A stretch of 64,000 nucleotides of DNA from Rhyzopertha dominica (GCA_025024175.1 QCXZ01000064.1:46211325-46275324); one strand, 5' to 3'. Shown: positions 25,233 through 38,135, numbered from the stretch's first letter. Program-made: numbers and translations. The notes: a model not told the origin generated them from the sequence alone.

Positions 25233-25596
25233 GCAAGTATGACACAAAACATATGACACAGATAGATGCTCCACTTACTTGCTACTGGAAAAGCTACAAC
25301 ACTCAAGAATAAACTATAATATAAGTACAAGGTAGTCTACTTCTAGAACTCAAAAAACTAGAGACAAAAACAAGCATGGCGAGCAAGGTGGAATAACTTG
25401 AAAATACTCCTATAAATTGTGTTCAGAACTTGGGATGCGGCACACATTAATTATACATAAAAAAAATGACTTCGGCAAACCTAATGCCTAGTAGTATACA
25501 AGAAGTTAACATGTTACTTGATTTGGATGGAATGAACAATATATCCCAGGAAGTGCTCGAGCGTTAGGCTTAAATCGAATGGAAGACTGCTAACAT

Positions 25597-28500
25597 ATGC
25601 ATATCAATATAAGAAACATACAAAAGAACTTTGACTGTTTTCTTGTATTTTTTACTGTTTAAATTAGATGTCTGTGATGTAGTAGTTTTAAGTGAATGTT
25701 GGAACATAACAAACCCTGAATATTTTAACATCATAGGTTACAATATTTATTATAGCGGTGCTAAATATAATAAGTGTGATCGATTGGTTATCTACTCAAA
25801 ACTAAATATGAACGTCGATATTAATGTATTTGAGCTGACTCTATCTAGACTCTCCTTAACTAAACTGAAATATAATGTAAATGGAATGCCCTTTGGACTA
25901 ACATGCTGTTATCGATCACCCTCTTCAAATACACAGCATTTTTTTATTCGATTTAGAGCAATATTTAGGCACAATAGACAAAATGCAAAATAAACTGTTT
26001 GTAGGCGATACAAACATAAACCTGTTACAGGAAAACCACTGCAACGTTTCATTGTACTTGTCAATCATGTCATCTTTTGGATTTATGTCAGTCATAAATA
26101 TAGAAACACGTGTTACTCCCTCGAGCAGCATATGTATTGATCATGTCTTCATAAATAATAAGAATAAAAACATTACTTTTGAATCTTTTATACTAGACAC
26201 AGACATAACCGATCATTTCCCAGTTGTAATAAATCTTAAAGACAGAAATCAAAATCACGCACGAACACAGAATACAAGCGTAACTCAAAAAGTAATTGAC
26301 AACCAGAAATTGGATAGAACCGTTAAGACAGAAAACTGGGATTGTATTACACAGAATTACAACACTGAAATTGCTACAAATAACTTTTGTAATCGCTTGC
26401 CAATGATAATACAGGACTCGACTGTGGAAAGAATATCCAGAGGCAGAGCAAAGAGAAATAAGTGGATTACCTACGGCTTAATAAATTCGATTAAAGAAGA
26501 AAACAGATTGAAAAGAATATTCCGGTCTCACCCTAATAGACAAAATGAACAAACGTATAAAAAACCGCTGCAAACTGAATCAATACTTCCACATCCAATT
26601 GTCAAAATGACATTTACGTTCTTATTTCTTATACTATACGATTAGTAATCAGGTTTTGAATATTTTTTCTCTCTACACAATTTTTTCTAAGACAAGCAGT
26701 CCTCGTGATATTAGCAAAAATATATACATTTTTAAAATCGGGTTTTCCAAATAACTCGAAAATTATTAACTTAACAAAAAAATTACAAGAGCGCTATCTG
26801 ATCAGAAATTTGATTTTCTATATAATACCAAAATTTTAAAAAAATCGTACGAGCAGGGTCCAAAATAGGTTTTTTGGAAATATTTCGAAATTGTCAAAAT
26901 TTTGGATAAATTTTGTAAGACACTTTTTATGAGAAATTTAATTTCCTATTTGATGGCATTTTCATTTTTTGAATATATTAAATATATTCCGAGATATTTA
27001 GGAAAATCCGTTTTATTTAAGTGACGCTTTATTGCTAATATCTTCTAAACAGTTTGCTGTACCGAAAATTTATAAGAGCTAATAATACTCGCAGTTATAC
27101 TACTAATCACATACTAAAACGAAAAAAATAAAAATTTGCAANAANGGTAGTTACCCCCCAATTTCGNACTCTTTCCGATACTCTACTTACCCCACAAACA
27201 ATAGGTCGCTTTGGGTAGTTGAGATTTATACGTTTGCCAAATTTCAAGTTCATATATTAAGTCTTTCGAAAGTTATCGTGTCCACAAACAATATCACAGA
27301 TACACAGACAAGAAATTTTTTTTGCTCAAATTTTGTTTTTTGCGTTTTCGACCATTTTAAAGCGAATGAGCAAATACAAATTTTTGAAAATTTTTTTCGC
27401 GATACAATACTTCCCATCCGTTGGATGTGGCAGTAATTACCGACACACTCTAAACAAACTAATAAAAAATGTAAATATAATTACTACAAACTTCAGATTG
27501 AAGAAAATCGTCATGATTACAAAAAAAAATATAGAATTATTTCTGAGTCTACAAATGAAAATATAAAGAAACAATCAAATAAACTTTTAATTACTGATAA
27601 TGATAACATTCCTTCTGAGAGCGACACGGAAATGGCTGACTTTTGCAATTTGTTTTATAACAAAACAGGTATTGACATGTTCAGGAAGATAAATGATGAC
27701 GAGAAAGTATATCGAGTGGAAATAGACAGCATGAAATCAATGTTTCTGGAGCCAGTGGAACATACAGAAATAATCAAACATATTAAGACACTTAAAATGA
27801 GAGATGCATTAGGAGCTGATGGCATTAGCACATTAATTAAAAAAAAATATCACTTGAACTTAATTCAACCATTGAGACACATTATTAATTTGAGTTCCAC
27901 AACGGGTGTAGTACAATCCTGCTCCAAACTGGCTGTAATAACACCCATTTACAAATCTGGTGATCGGACTGTGTCAATGTGGCAATGTGGCAAAAAAATT
28001 TGAGAAATGCCTCAGAGGTAGAATCCAAAAATTCCTTTTAGATAATAAGTTGCTGTCTACCAAACAATTTGTTTTTTTTTTGCCTGGCTCGAGCATAGCT
28101 GATGCCATTTATGAACTCGTTAGAATTATCACAGAACATGTCGACAGTGGTAGGAAGTGTATTGCCCCATGAGGCACTATTGGATGTGTTATATGCACAT
28201 GGAGTGCGTAGTATACTTTTAGAGGTTTTTAGGAGCTATTTAGCACATAGACAGCATGCAATGAAAATTCCAAATGTCATAAGTGAGCCACTCACCATAC
28301 AGATTGGTATACCACAGGGAACCGTTTTGGGGCCCCTGTTATTTATTACCTACATCAACTCATTAACTGATATAACTTTTCCACAAGGTATGACTATATC
28401 ATACGCCGATGACACGACTATTGTTTTTGGTTTAGCCTCCTGGGATGAGGTCGCTCAATCAGCTGCTTGTGGTGAGGGTGCAGTTGTTGATTGGTTAAAT

Positions 28501-29243
28501 TCTTTTAAACTAACAATAAACATTGACAAATCAAAATATATAGCCTTCTCGTTGACAGCAGCAAACAAACCAAACTACACCAGACTTAAGATACAAGGAA
28601 TAGATTGGACAATTGACGAGGTTGGGGATATCAAATATTTAGGTATTAACATAGACAAATATCTCAAATGGGACAAACATGTTACGAAACTTAGTAATAA
28701 TATCCGTAAACTAATACACAAACTTTACATTTTAAGAGAAATTTTTGGTCCAAAATTACTAGTAATAATTTACAAAACGACAGTAGAATCCCTAATTAAT
28801 TATGGTATTGTGGTTTGGGGAGGTTTGGGCGGAAGTTGCTTGCGGCAGCTGAACGTCACACAAAACTATATACTAAAGATTATATACAAGTGCAGCAGAT
28901 ATTTCCCAACGGATTGTCTGTACAATGACAACATACTTAATCTTAGAACGTTATATATAATAAGTGTTTGCTGATATATACATCTATGCAAAACTCGTAG
29001 GGAATATATTGACCACTCCTATAACACGAGAAGTCATAGTCGTAATCTGTTGAAGACTCCAACTAGTAATACCAACTTTACTTAGGCACACGCTTTTTGA
29101 ATTTCTTGGCATCTAGGTTCTATAATCTGTTACCTACAGATATNAAACAGATAAAAGAAGTAAAAACCTTTACTAAACGATGTAAAGCATATGTTGTGGA
29201 ACATCTTGCTAAATTTGTGGCATGCTTTTCTGTTTCTGCATAG
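25597..29243 (+). pseudogene. Non-LTR retrotransposon ORF2 (endonuclease + RT), broken and interrupted
   Basis: Likely start MHINIRNIQKNF at 25,597. Endonuclease domain: DVVVLSECWN, CCYRSPSSN, GDTNIN (25,998-26,020), ICIDHVF, ITDHFPVVI (~26,205-26,230). RT: MRDALGADGIS (27,800-27,830), VITPIYKSGD, LRGRIQKFLLDNKLL, then IQIGIPQGTVLGPLLF (28,300-28,345), YADDTTIVF (28,400-28,425), LNSFKLTINIDKSKYIAF and YLGINIDKYLKWDKH. The C-terminus is FLASRFYNLLP and TFTKRCKAYVVEHL, with a stop at 29,241; there is no RNase H. Breaks: a frameshift at ~25,985, a 0.87-kb repeat insertion at 26,565-27,436, frameshifts at 27,975-28,100, and loss of RT motif A (the FLDLxKAFD block) between DSGRKCIA and PHEALLDVL near 28,170. 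The upstream CCHC frame belongs to the same element. Jockey/CR1-type; clade not settled. Confidence 0.85.
26565..27436 (+). mobile_element. Repeat inserted in retrotransposon ORF2 (copy 1)
   Basis: The retrotransposon frame ...QNEQTYKK stops at ~26,564 and resumes after 27,436 with YRHTLNKLIKNVN, so everything between is an insertion. It starts CCGCTGCAAACTGAATCAA and then carries inverted 15-mers: TACTTCCACATCCAA (26,584) and TTGGATGTGGCAGTA (27,421-27,435). A second copy lies in opposite orientation at 36,786-37,641 and shares the outer 19 bases too, so these belong to the element. The interior is non-coding: a 77-codon frame spans the right end in this copy and 72- and 89-codon frames lie in the other, but none is conserved as a clear protein. 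No target duplication is certain; superfamily unknown. Confidence 0.8.
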
Positions 29244-30885
29244 CTTGGCATGAGTGTTGTCTGTTAATGCTGCCATTAATTGTTGTTTCCTTTTCCTTTG
29301 CCGGTTATCATTTCATGTTACACTAAATAAGGTAGTGTATCTCATTGGTGACTTACGATTAGTAATAAATGTTTTTGTATCATGCACACTCAGATGTTTA
29401 CTCATCAAGGTGCATATTATAAATAGTAATGCAATAGTTATGATGTAATAATATTATCAGTTGTTTATTACACTAAGTTATGCTAATTTATTGAAAAGTA
29501 AAAAGTAAAAATTTCTTTTCGTTTCCCGAATCCTGCTGGTTCCAGGTCGTTTAGGAGTGCTAGGATTCTGTTGGTCTTCTCCGTTGATTTATATTTTGGT
29601 CGTATTTCATGACCCTGTACGCTTCGAAGGCAGTTCTCGTCTTGCGGGATTTTCTGTACCACAATAGTGCAATTTCTTGNATATACTTGTCTAGATACAT
29701 GGAAATACTTCACAGTAACGACAATCACAATAACAATAGTAACGTAAAATGCAAGGACGTGGCACTGGAACACATTAAGAATTAAAAATTTTAATTTAAT
29801 TGTTCCATTTTTGAGCAACACTTTCGTGACGTTTGACGCCTCTTTGAGTGATTTCTGCTCTANGGGATGTTTGTNGTCTTGTGTATTAGTTCCCTTTCTA
29901 TTACAGATTTTTTAGACTTTATGTGGTTGGGCTTGTTTTCAATGTTTTCCTAGTTCTGTACAATATTATCACGCTGCCACAGTACTTTTTTACTTACTCC
30001 TTTATATTCTTGCTGCTATGATTTTTTTCCTTATGTGAAGCCTTTTTATTTGATGGCATTCAGGAGTTCTTTGAGTTATATTTGGGTCTTAGTTTTTGAG
30101 CAGTTGCTCCGAAGCTACTTTGCTAAATACACGGAAGTTCTTTACTGTAACGACACCAATAACTTCAACACAAGAACTAACACTAGAACAGATTATGAAC
30201 CATAAGCAATATTAATAATNATCTTACTGGCGTCTTTGGTTGATTTCCNGTTTGTGAAAAAGATANTCCTTTTCATGAAAGAACGTCTAAAAGACGAGAA
30301 GTATTTTTATTGTTTTGCTGGTTAGTCGTTTGTTCTACTAACATTTTAATACTATTTTGGCTTCCTGAATACTTTTGTTTTGTTACTTTTATATAATCGC
30401 GCTTGAAACAGGTCAATGCAGTTGTATTTGGTCTATTTTTAGAAGTGCTGGTTTTGCTGCGTTTTTTTGGTGTAATTTTAAATTTTAGTGTAATGGCCCA
30501 GTGTAATCTGATTTATTAGGTTATCTTTGCCGATGCACTTTCAGAGCAGTTTTTTTTCTTAAATTGAAAGCCTGGCCATTTGAGGTGCTTTGGATCTTTG
30601 TTTGTCTGCCTGCCCTATGAGCATATTCGTATCTAGCCTAGCAAATCGTAAGTCGACGACTTCCCGAAACTGCCTTGTAAATGATGAACGACAGCTGCTC
30701 ACTGTAGTCTATACCAATGGCCACCTTTAAAGGTTTAAAAAAAGTTACGCAAGTGTTCCTCCTTTGAATATTAAGTGACCGAGATACTGACTACAAATTT
30801 GTTATTTTAAATAGAACGACCCCGTTTTTACAGCGCTTTCCATTAAGGGTGTAGAATTAAACCAAAAAAAGTATTAAGACACCAA

Positions 30886-30888
<3 letters not shown>
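29244..30888. other. Retrotransposon 3' region, then non-coding with a diverged repeat pair
   Basis: From 29,244 to ~29,460 is probably the 3' UTR of the preceding element, although no poly(A) tail is clear. Two related segments follow: 29,695-29,880 (ACATGGAAATACTTCACAGT, AACGACAATCACAATAAC) and 30,125-30,290 (ACACGGAAGTTCTTTACTGT, AACGACACCAATAACTT). They are direct repeats about 430 bases apart with roughly 60-70% similarity. A 112-codon minus-strand frame covers the first and has no known domain. Several Ns are present. Confidence 0.4.

Positions 30889-30965
<77 letters not shown>
30889..30965. repeat. (TA)n microsatellite
   Basis: An uninterrupted run of about 38 TA dinucleotides. It is self-complementary and would be expected to form a cruciform or to slip. 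Confidence 0.98.
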
Positions 30966-30967
<2 letters not shown>

Positions 30968-31555
30968 CAGAGACACCGCTTTGGTGTTCATGGTAACAGT
31001 CTACAATAGCCAACTTTCTTATTTGACACCGTAAACTACATCTTATAGATGTAAAATTGAAGGTTTTACTAAAAAATTACGGCTATTAATGACATTAGGT
31101 CTCTAGCAGCGTCTAGTATTCAAAGCATACCTACATGATATCACTTGCATTTTCAAATTAAAAAGATTTCGTTGGGTTATTTTTAATTTCTACTTTAAAA
31201 TATGATCATATCAGATTATACTTCTGCTAACAAAAAGGGTTCTATTAATTATGCAGTGATAAAATTCAAAATTTTATCATCAACTCATTTGCAAGCTGCC
31301 TAAAAGATATCAGGTATTTGAACTTAACCTAATCCTATTTCCAGCTGTTATTGAAAGGCAGGTTGTTAAACTATGTGTACGTCTTTATTTAATAACAAAA
31401 ATAGGACTGCACTTCAAAAATAAATTTTCGATTACTGATGTAACAAGAAACTTTTAAAATTTAATATCTAGTAGAATACTTTCGACGTTGATCATTTGTA
31501 AAACATATTGAAATGACTATTCTAAATAGTCTGTAAACGAGCTGGATCTTCTTTA

Positions 31556-31698
31556 CACTTTGTTTCACATTATTTATCGAATAATTGAAGGATTCTTTCG
31601 ACCAGATGGATGGTCATTGCCAGTTTTGTACTTCTCTTGACAATGACCGTCCGGTCGAAATGATAGTCGAGTTATTCGATAAATAGTGTGAAACAAAG
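31556..31698. repeat. 143-bp imperfect palindrome (hairpin)
   Basis: Left arm 31,556-31,617 (CACTTTGTTTCACATTATTT, ATCGAATAA, TTTCGACC, GGTCATTG) pairs with right arm 31,641-31,698 (CAATGACC, GGTCGAAA, GTTATTCGATAAAT, AGTGTGAAACAAAG). The loop is about 22 bases. It contains no gene. It could be a tiny foldback element or a snap-back product; no second copy was seen in the window. Confidence 0.85.
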
Positions 31699-34216
31699 CA
31701 TTTGTTGTTTACAAGACACGCTCTATCTAGTTGGTGAAAAACTGCAAGTCCAAGTTCACAGCAGCGCATTTTCATGATGTAAACACACCACGATGCTATA
31801 AAGGACATGCTTTCCCATAACTTTTTGAAGGGTCAGTGTTGTGGGACGAGGTTACAAATCAAGGAAAAAGCATATCAAACTGACAAATCAAGTTCTTAGT
31901 TATTGTATTGGCTTAATTTCTATATATAACCACTACACAATTATCCAGAAACTCAAAATTATGTTGTGCAATCCATGTAACATCCAAAGCCCAAGAAATC
32001 TGTGAAATAAGTCAAAAGCCAGTATTTCCATTTTGTTTGTATTGGTATTTGTACGTTGTTTTCTTATTAACAATAGATATTTCATTACTTACATATCTTG
32101 CATTGCATCATTTACTTATAGTTTAGTTCTAAAATGAGCATAATTGTCTTTGTCTTGCCTTATATATATAGTTGAAATACACAATAATTAGATCCGTAAT
32201 TTTGTTATTAAATTATTTTATTTTAATTATTGTGACTATTTTCATAGAACCGTATAGCCGTTCAGTGGCGTCACGGCTAGTTCTATTGATAGGCTACGGT
32301 GGCAGGCATATTTGTATATCCGTATGTTCTAAAATAACATTTAAAAAATTACATTTCCCAGAAATTATGTAAATAGTGAACTTATCAAAATAATCATCGG
32401 CACATTGATTTTTCAATCTTTCAGTCTTCTCAGATCCAAGTAAAACGAATGAACCTTTTTATGTACGATCACGTACTAGCTAAGCTGTGTCAGTGGCGTG
32501 ACTTATGAACTTAACTAAGATCGATAGTGCCTACTGGAAACATCGGACGGTTAGTATGCAAAGCCTTCTCCACAGTCCGTTGCTACCCGCAACTCTGCTT
32601 TCCATCAAGAAAGCTTCAATTTTAGGCATTCAGTATGTTTCCACCACTGTAATAATTATTCCAGAACATGCTTTTCTACAGAAACTCAAATCGGTTAAAG
32701 TGGACGTAGTGTTTCCATTGTTCCTCTCAAAAGGGAAAGTGCTAATTACGTTTTTCCGATGGACGTCTTTAAAGCTAACTTATTTCAACTCCATTCATAT
32801 TTATATGGGTATGTACCTGCAATCCTGCAAATTTACCAATGTTAAGTAGAACGAGCGGCGCTTATTTAGTATATACAGTAGATTGAGATATTCTACATTT
32901 GCCAATTTAAATGGATGAGCTAGCCTGAAATTTAATTTTAAGTATTGTCTCGCTTGCCCAAATAATGAATCCTTTCATAGTACTGCTACTGAAGTGTCAA
33001 CATAGTGAACACTGTACACTAATTCCTAGGAATGCTTTAATTTGGATAAGCATTCAGTTGGTTGTAAAGGTTAAATCAAAGTAACAACCTTCACAGTAAG
33101 GCAAGCTTTATAAAATTTTACCATAATTGCTTTCTTTAAACTCTTTAATGAAATACATTTGCAATTGTCATATGAGAGCAATATTTTTTGTAAGTTATTG
33201 TTGTTGTTTATGGCAATATTTAGGATCTTTACTTTAATTTTACTGTTGGTTCTGCTAATCGCCTTAAGTACTGACACAGTACAAGGACAATAGTTGTTTT
33301 TGATGTTCAGGATGAAGGTTGTTACTTAGATTTAACAATTAACTGATTACCCATCCAAATGGAACTTTCTTAGAGTCTATCAGTAAAAAAATAAACATTT
33401 AGGACATTAACTTCTATATTCTTAGGTTTTAACCGTACGGGAAGATAAGCCAACGTCCCGTCGACGACATCTGCTCAATTTTAGTTCCTTTAACATCAAT
33501 AAGTATTACTCAGGCATTTGAAATGACTGTGAGAACTTCAGATACCAATTCTTCAATTAACTCTGTAGTTATTGTATGTAGCATTGTAGTTATATTCCAG
33601 AAATTTTCTTAATTGTATAATAACTATTACTGTGATTTTTGTGCGTTTGAGGTAGAATACAGTGGTGGCCTATGCTTTTTTTAAAGATCTTTTCTGATTT
33701 TCTGATATTATTTAATTTATTTGTATATTTATTGCGTCCTTAATATACATGTAAATATAATATATTAAGTTGTAGTATTTTTATCATTGATATGGCAAAA
33801 CACCATCACTGTGTTTTAAAATAACGAAGAGCAAACAAATCCCCCTAAATTTAATAGCAGGCGTGACACAACTCCAGTATGCTTCAAGCAGTATTTTACC
33901 TGTAATTAACGTCAATATTTATTTTGGCTTGACTTCTTGTATATCGGTACTCATTTTGGATTTAATCATTNTCCCNAAATCATTCGTACAGCACATGTGC
34001 TACTCGTATATGTGCTCACTAGCTACGCCTATGTCAGTAAATGGTTGAGGGTCACCCTCGTTTGACATCAAATATTTAACTGTCATAAATACCTTTATGA
34101 GATTTCAGATAATATGTAAAACGTTGGTTTATTTCAGTTTCTTTTCATCTAATCATATCTGAAATCGAAATTTGTTATACCCGTGTATCAATAACAAAGG
34201 TTTGCTGCAAAAGCTT
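31699..34216. other. No gene recognised
   Basis: AT-rich DNA. The longest frame is 114 codons (32,505-32,849, plus), with mixed composition and no known domain. Two Ns lie at ~33,971-33,976. Confidence 0.4.
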
Positions 34217-34316
34217 GGAGTCAACAGCACGCAGTGTTCCCAAGTGGTCACCGAACACCGATTCAAGTGCTGACCGCGTGCGACGTTGTTTAATTCAGCG
34301 ATCGGATGAGAACCAG
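34217..34316 (-). rRNA. 5S rRNA-like sequence, 5'-truncated (pseudogene or 5S-derived SINE head)
   Basis: On the minus strand one reads TGGTTCTCATCCGATCGCTG, AATTAAACAACGTCG, CACGCGGTCAGCACTTGAAT, then CGGTGACCACTTGGGAACAC and TGCGTGCTGTTGAC. This follows animal 5S rRNA from about nucleotide 29 to the 3' end, including the internal Pol III control boxes (A box, intermediate element, C box). The first ~28 nucleotides are missing, and there is a ~7-base duplication (ATCGGTG/TTCGGTG) in the C-box region. Because of these changes a functional gene is unlikely. A SINE of the 5S-derived (SINE3) class is possible, since AT-rich sequence follows, but no second copy was found in the window. Confidence 0.75.
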
Positions 34317-36785
34317 AACCAGAGAGATGTCTTAANTTTCAAAATTTTTTACCCGCGGGTTTTTGAGGTGCGTTGCTGCCTTAATGCATAATCATCGTTT
34401 ATATTATTTGAAGGTGATAATTTTGAATTTTGATAGTTTTTCCGAAATCATGCAACGTCCGATTCGTTCCACACTATTCATGTTACCGCTTAATTTATTG
34501 ATTTTAATGATTTCAAAACCATTAAAAATAGATATTAGACCGACAAAAAAGGGAGTTAATGTTGCATTGTAATCCAGTTTCAAGCTATGTTTAAAGTTTC
34601 AAGTCTGTAGGCCATCAGGAAGTTAGTTTATAATCTACTGCAAAATTTAAACAGAACCGAGCGGACAAACAGACATTAAATGGAGTTAATGATAGCTTGT
34701 TAAAATACAAAAAGGATGCTGATTTAGACTAGATTAAGATAAGTAGGTGGTCTGCAGATAACTATGTTTAATATTTGATATGTGCTTTGGCTAAAATAAA
34801 TAATAATAACAATATAGGTAGTACATGCATGCATCAACATATATTTGGAACTGTTTCTATTTCGATAATTGAAATTCTGGCACATTCGACGCATTCGATT
34901 TTTGTTGGGTCGAGAGATTAAAGGATCCTTTGGAGTAGTATCGTTACTGCAGCGATATTAAGTTCGATGTGTTTCTATAATATTGTCTAGAGCTGGTCAT
35001 CGCCGCCGTAGTTGATAGGTAATTCTTGAAAAACTTATTATCCCACTCAAGTCCCACTTCTGATAACCCCTGTGTGCGAGAGTATGTACCTACAAACGGT
35101 TTTAGTAAAACGGATACTAATTCTAAGCTAGTCAGAATCTTGTTACCCAAGCGTTAAATTTCAAAGAAAAAATATTTTTAATGTTTAAATGCCAATGTTT
35201 TCTTCTAATATATATAACTGCTATGAACTCACTGGATTGATAATGTCTCCATTGTCGCATCTAAAGTGGAGGATATTAAAAACACATGTCTGACAAATAG
35301 CGATATAAATATTAGATAAACTCAAGTGATTTGCATTTCTGTTTTTTTTTTATAATATTTACATTTTGTTTTCAACCGTAGGTAAATCACGTAACACATC
35401 ATCGCTTAGCGAAGTGTAGTTCTCTCCGTGAATACCATTTAGATGGATAATACAGAAGCCTTCGGCAGTCTAACGAGCCTAGAAGTGTATCCCCACTATA
35501 GCCATGACGTAAAACTATAACTATATCTGACATATACATTTATTCATTCTTGTATTGAAAAGGCTTTTGTGTGGTGTTTATTGAAAAGACGGTGTAAGAG
35601 GTCGCACCAAAAAGTGATTTGTGTAGTTTTACAAGCATCTATTATGTATTGAAAACAAAACAAGTGTTGTTTTGTACATACTTATAAAAGTACTTCAGTC
35701 AGTACAGCAAACAAAATTTTTGTAACCGTTCCTCGAGATTATCAACGTATGAAAAAGTTGTTTAAGGCCCCTAGACGTGATATGTCAAAATCGCAAAGTT
35801 TGTTCTTCTGTTGTAAAGTTCATCTTAATTCTTACTGTAAGTTTTATTATCCTTTTTAGGGTTATAAGTGTTTACCATTAAGTTTCCATTTTGTTATAGC
35901 TTGAAGAGGATATGAAAAATTATATGCGTTTTAAGTTGATAGAAGGAAATTTTATAATAAAGAACGACGTTGTTCCCCACATATTCGACTGTTAGCCAGA
36001 CCGGAAACGAGCCGCAAGAGCATTTTTGATTCTTACATTTTTATGTTTACAAATAGTATGTTTCCAACAACCCACTGGCACTGTGATCAAATATCAATGC
36101 TACGTTAATTTGATAAAAAGTTCACTTATGCCGTTGCTTTGCTTTTACGTTCCTCATCTCCGCCGCGTTGAACTGCTCGTCGCTGTACACAAATTCCATA
36201 ACAATTCAGAAGTCATAACTCATAAGTATTTCGCTTTTTCTTGGCGTATTTTAATTCGCTTTTCGCAAAATGAACTCAAATAACAAACTGATAAATTGAC
36301 GGGCTGAGGCTGACGGGTAACGCGCTGACCCCAGATGGAAATAAGCGGCCATTTACAAGACACCTGACGTCACGGCCAATATGTTCGCCTTCTGGCGGTC
36401 CCTTTAAATATTCACATTTTTAATATTATAAATACAGCTTACGATCCATTTTTTCGAATTTATAAGCTGTCACAGCTGTTTTGTGGATCAGATGCTACCT
36501 ATTAATATGCAATTTAATAAAATATAAATACATGGCAAATACATAATAGGCGAAAGCTTGAAAAGTTAAATTCTTCCAAAATTATAAGGTATTTGTAGTA
36601 TTTCAGTTTAAATTAGTTAAGTGTTAGTACTACCGCGTACTATTCTGCACAAGATTTAAGGTAAATTGCCAAATTAATACGTTATGACGATAGGATGCTT
36701 GATATAGGCGTGAATGGATGATTTGTAACTCTGCTTAAGAGCTTACCGGGGACATGCCACACATGTCACACACAATTGCCATTAG
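34317..36785. other. No gene recognised
   Basis: AT-rich DNA with short frames only (69, 68 and 85 codons). A slightly G+C-richer stretch with a TGACGTCA site lies at ~36,300-36,400, with no exon structure visible. Confidence 0.4.
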
Positions 36786-37641
36786 TTACTTCCACATCCA
36801 ACGGATGGGTATTGTATCGCGAATAAAATTTTCAAAAATTTGTATTTGCTCATTCGCTTTAAAATGATCGAAAACGCAAAAAACAAAATTTGAGCAAAAA
36901 AATTCTTGTCTGTGTCTGTGGTTTTGTTTGTGGACACGATAACTTTCGAAAGACTTAATATGTATATCAACTTGAAATTTTGCAAACGTATAAATCTCAA
37001 CTACCCAAAGAGACCTATTGTTTGTGGGGTAAGTAGTGTATCGGGAAGGGGGCAAAATTGGGGGTAACTACCCTATTTGCAAATTTTTATTTTTCATATT
37101 TTTTCGTTTTAGTATGCGATTAGTAGTATAACAGCGAGTATTATTCGCTCTTATAAATTTTCGGTTCAGCAAACTGTTTAGAAGATATTAGCAAAACAGC
37201 GTCACTTGAAGAAAACGGTTTTTCCTAAATATCTCCGAATATATTAAATATATTCAAAAAATGAAAATGCCATCAGATAAGAAATGAAATTTCTCACAAA
37301 AATTTATTCACAATTTCGACATTTTCGAAATATTTCAAAAAAAACAGGGAGCAGGGACGCTCGTACGATTTAAATTTTGGTATTATATAGAAAATCAAAT
37401 TTCTGATCAGAAAGCACTCTCGTAATTTTTTTGTTAAGATAATAATTTTCGTGTTATTTGAAAAAAAACCGATTTTAAAATTTATATATTTTTGTTAATA
37501 TCACTAGGGCTTTGTCTTAGAAAAAATGTGTAAAGAGACAAAATGCTCAAAATCTGATTATTAATCGTATAGTATAAGAAATAAAAACGTAAATCTCATT
37601 TTGACAATTGGATGTGGAAGTATTGATTCAATTTGCAGCGG
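36786..37641 (-). mobile_element. Repeat related to the ORF2 insertion (copy 2, inverted)
   Basis: The minus strand of this segment matches 26,565-27,436 along its whole length: AAACCGCTGCAAATTGAATC at its start (37,641), then TACTTCCACATCCAA, and at its end TTGGATGTGGAAGTAA (36,786). Internal landmarks such as CCATCCGTTGGATG and the 'tttgcgttttcgatcatttta' block correspond. It is 856 bases against 872 for copy 1. The two copies form an inverted pair 9.35 kb apart. Confidence 0.85.
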
Positions 37642-37714
37642 TTTTTTAGTTACGAATAACTCCACTAAGCATACCTAACACCGTCTCTTTTTTTCCAGAG
37701 AATTTAAGGTCTTA

Positions 37715-38135
37715 CGGATTATAAGTAGGCGGTGCCTCATGTTAAGTGTATAAGTAATGTATGTAAAAGTTGAGCTCAATGAGACACGATTTCCTGTGTA
37801 CTGGGTAAATGGTAGTTTTATTTTCATTTCGAGTAATGAAATTACAAATACCAACCATTGAGTTTATCGCCATAAGTATAAAATTAACGTGTAATAAGGG
37901 CTCGTATGATAATGTAACAATTAAGAAGCTTTTATTTATTTGTCTGCTCTAAACCACCTTAAATTTTGTCAAATGGAATGTTAAACGACGAACTTAGCCA
38001 AACTAAAGCTCAAATAAGTTCAAAAACACCTAAAAGGTAAATGCAACTTGTGAAGCAGTACCTAATTAGAAAACTTATTCTGTATTGTAACTGCTCGGAG
38101 CACATTGAAAGCTTGTATTAAATATATTAACGTTA
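37715..38135. mobile_element. Fragment of the 53.6-kb hAT-type family
   Basis: GTAGGCGGTGCCT at ~37,725 and the block 37,945-38,130 (CTGCTCTAAACCACCTTAAA, CGAACTTAGC, TTGTAACTGCTCGGAGCACA) match the left interior of the element at 53,612-55,075 (53,780-53,980). Neither terminus is present; the right side is cut by the inverted Penelope structure that starts at ~38,150. Confidence 0.65.

Noticed and set aside
27333..27566. 77-codon frame across the end of the inserted repeat
   Set aside because: It is a fusion of repeat sequence and retrotransposon ORF2; similar frames in the inverted copy (36,782-37,055) only reflect the shared repeat.
29483..30290. Diverged direct repeats read as a pair of LTRs
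   Set aside because: Too short, too diverged and only ~430 bases apart, with no coding sequence between and no TG...CA ends.
32505..32849. 114-codon plus-strand frame
   Set aside because: No recognisable domain, no splice context and composition similar to surrounding non-coding DNA; length alone is not evidence.
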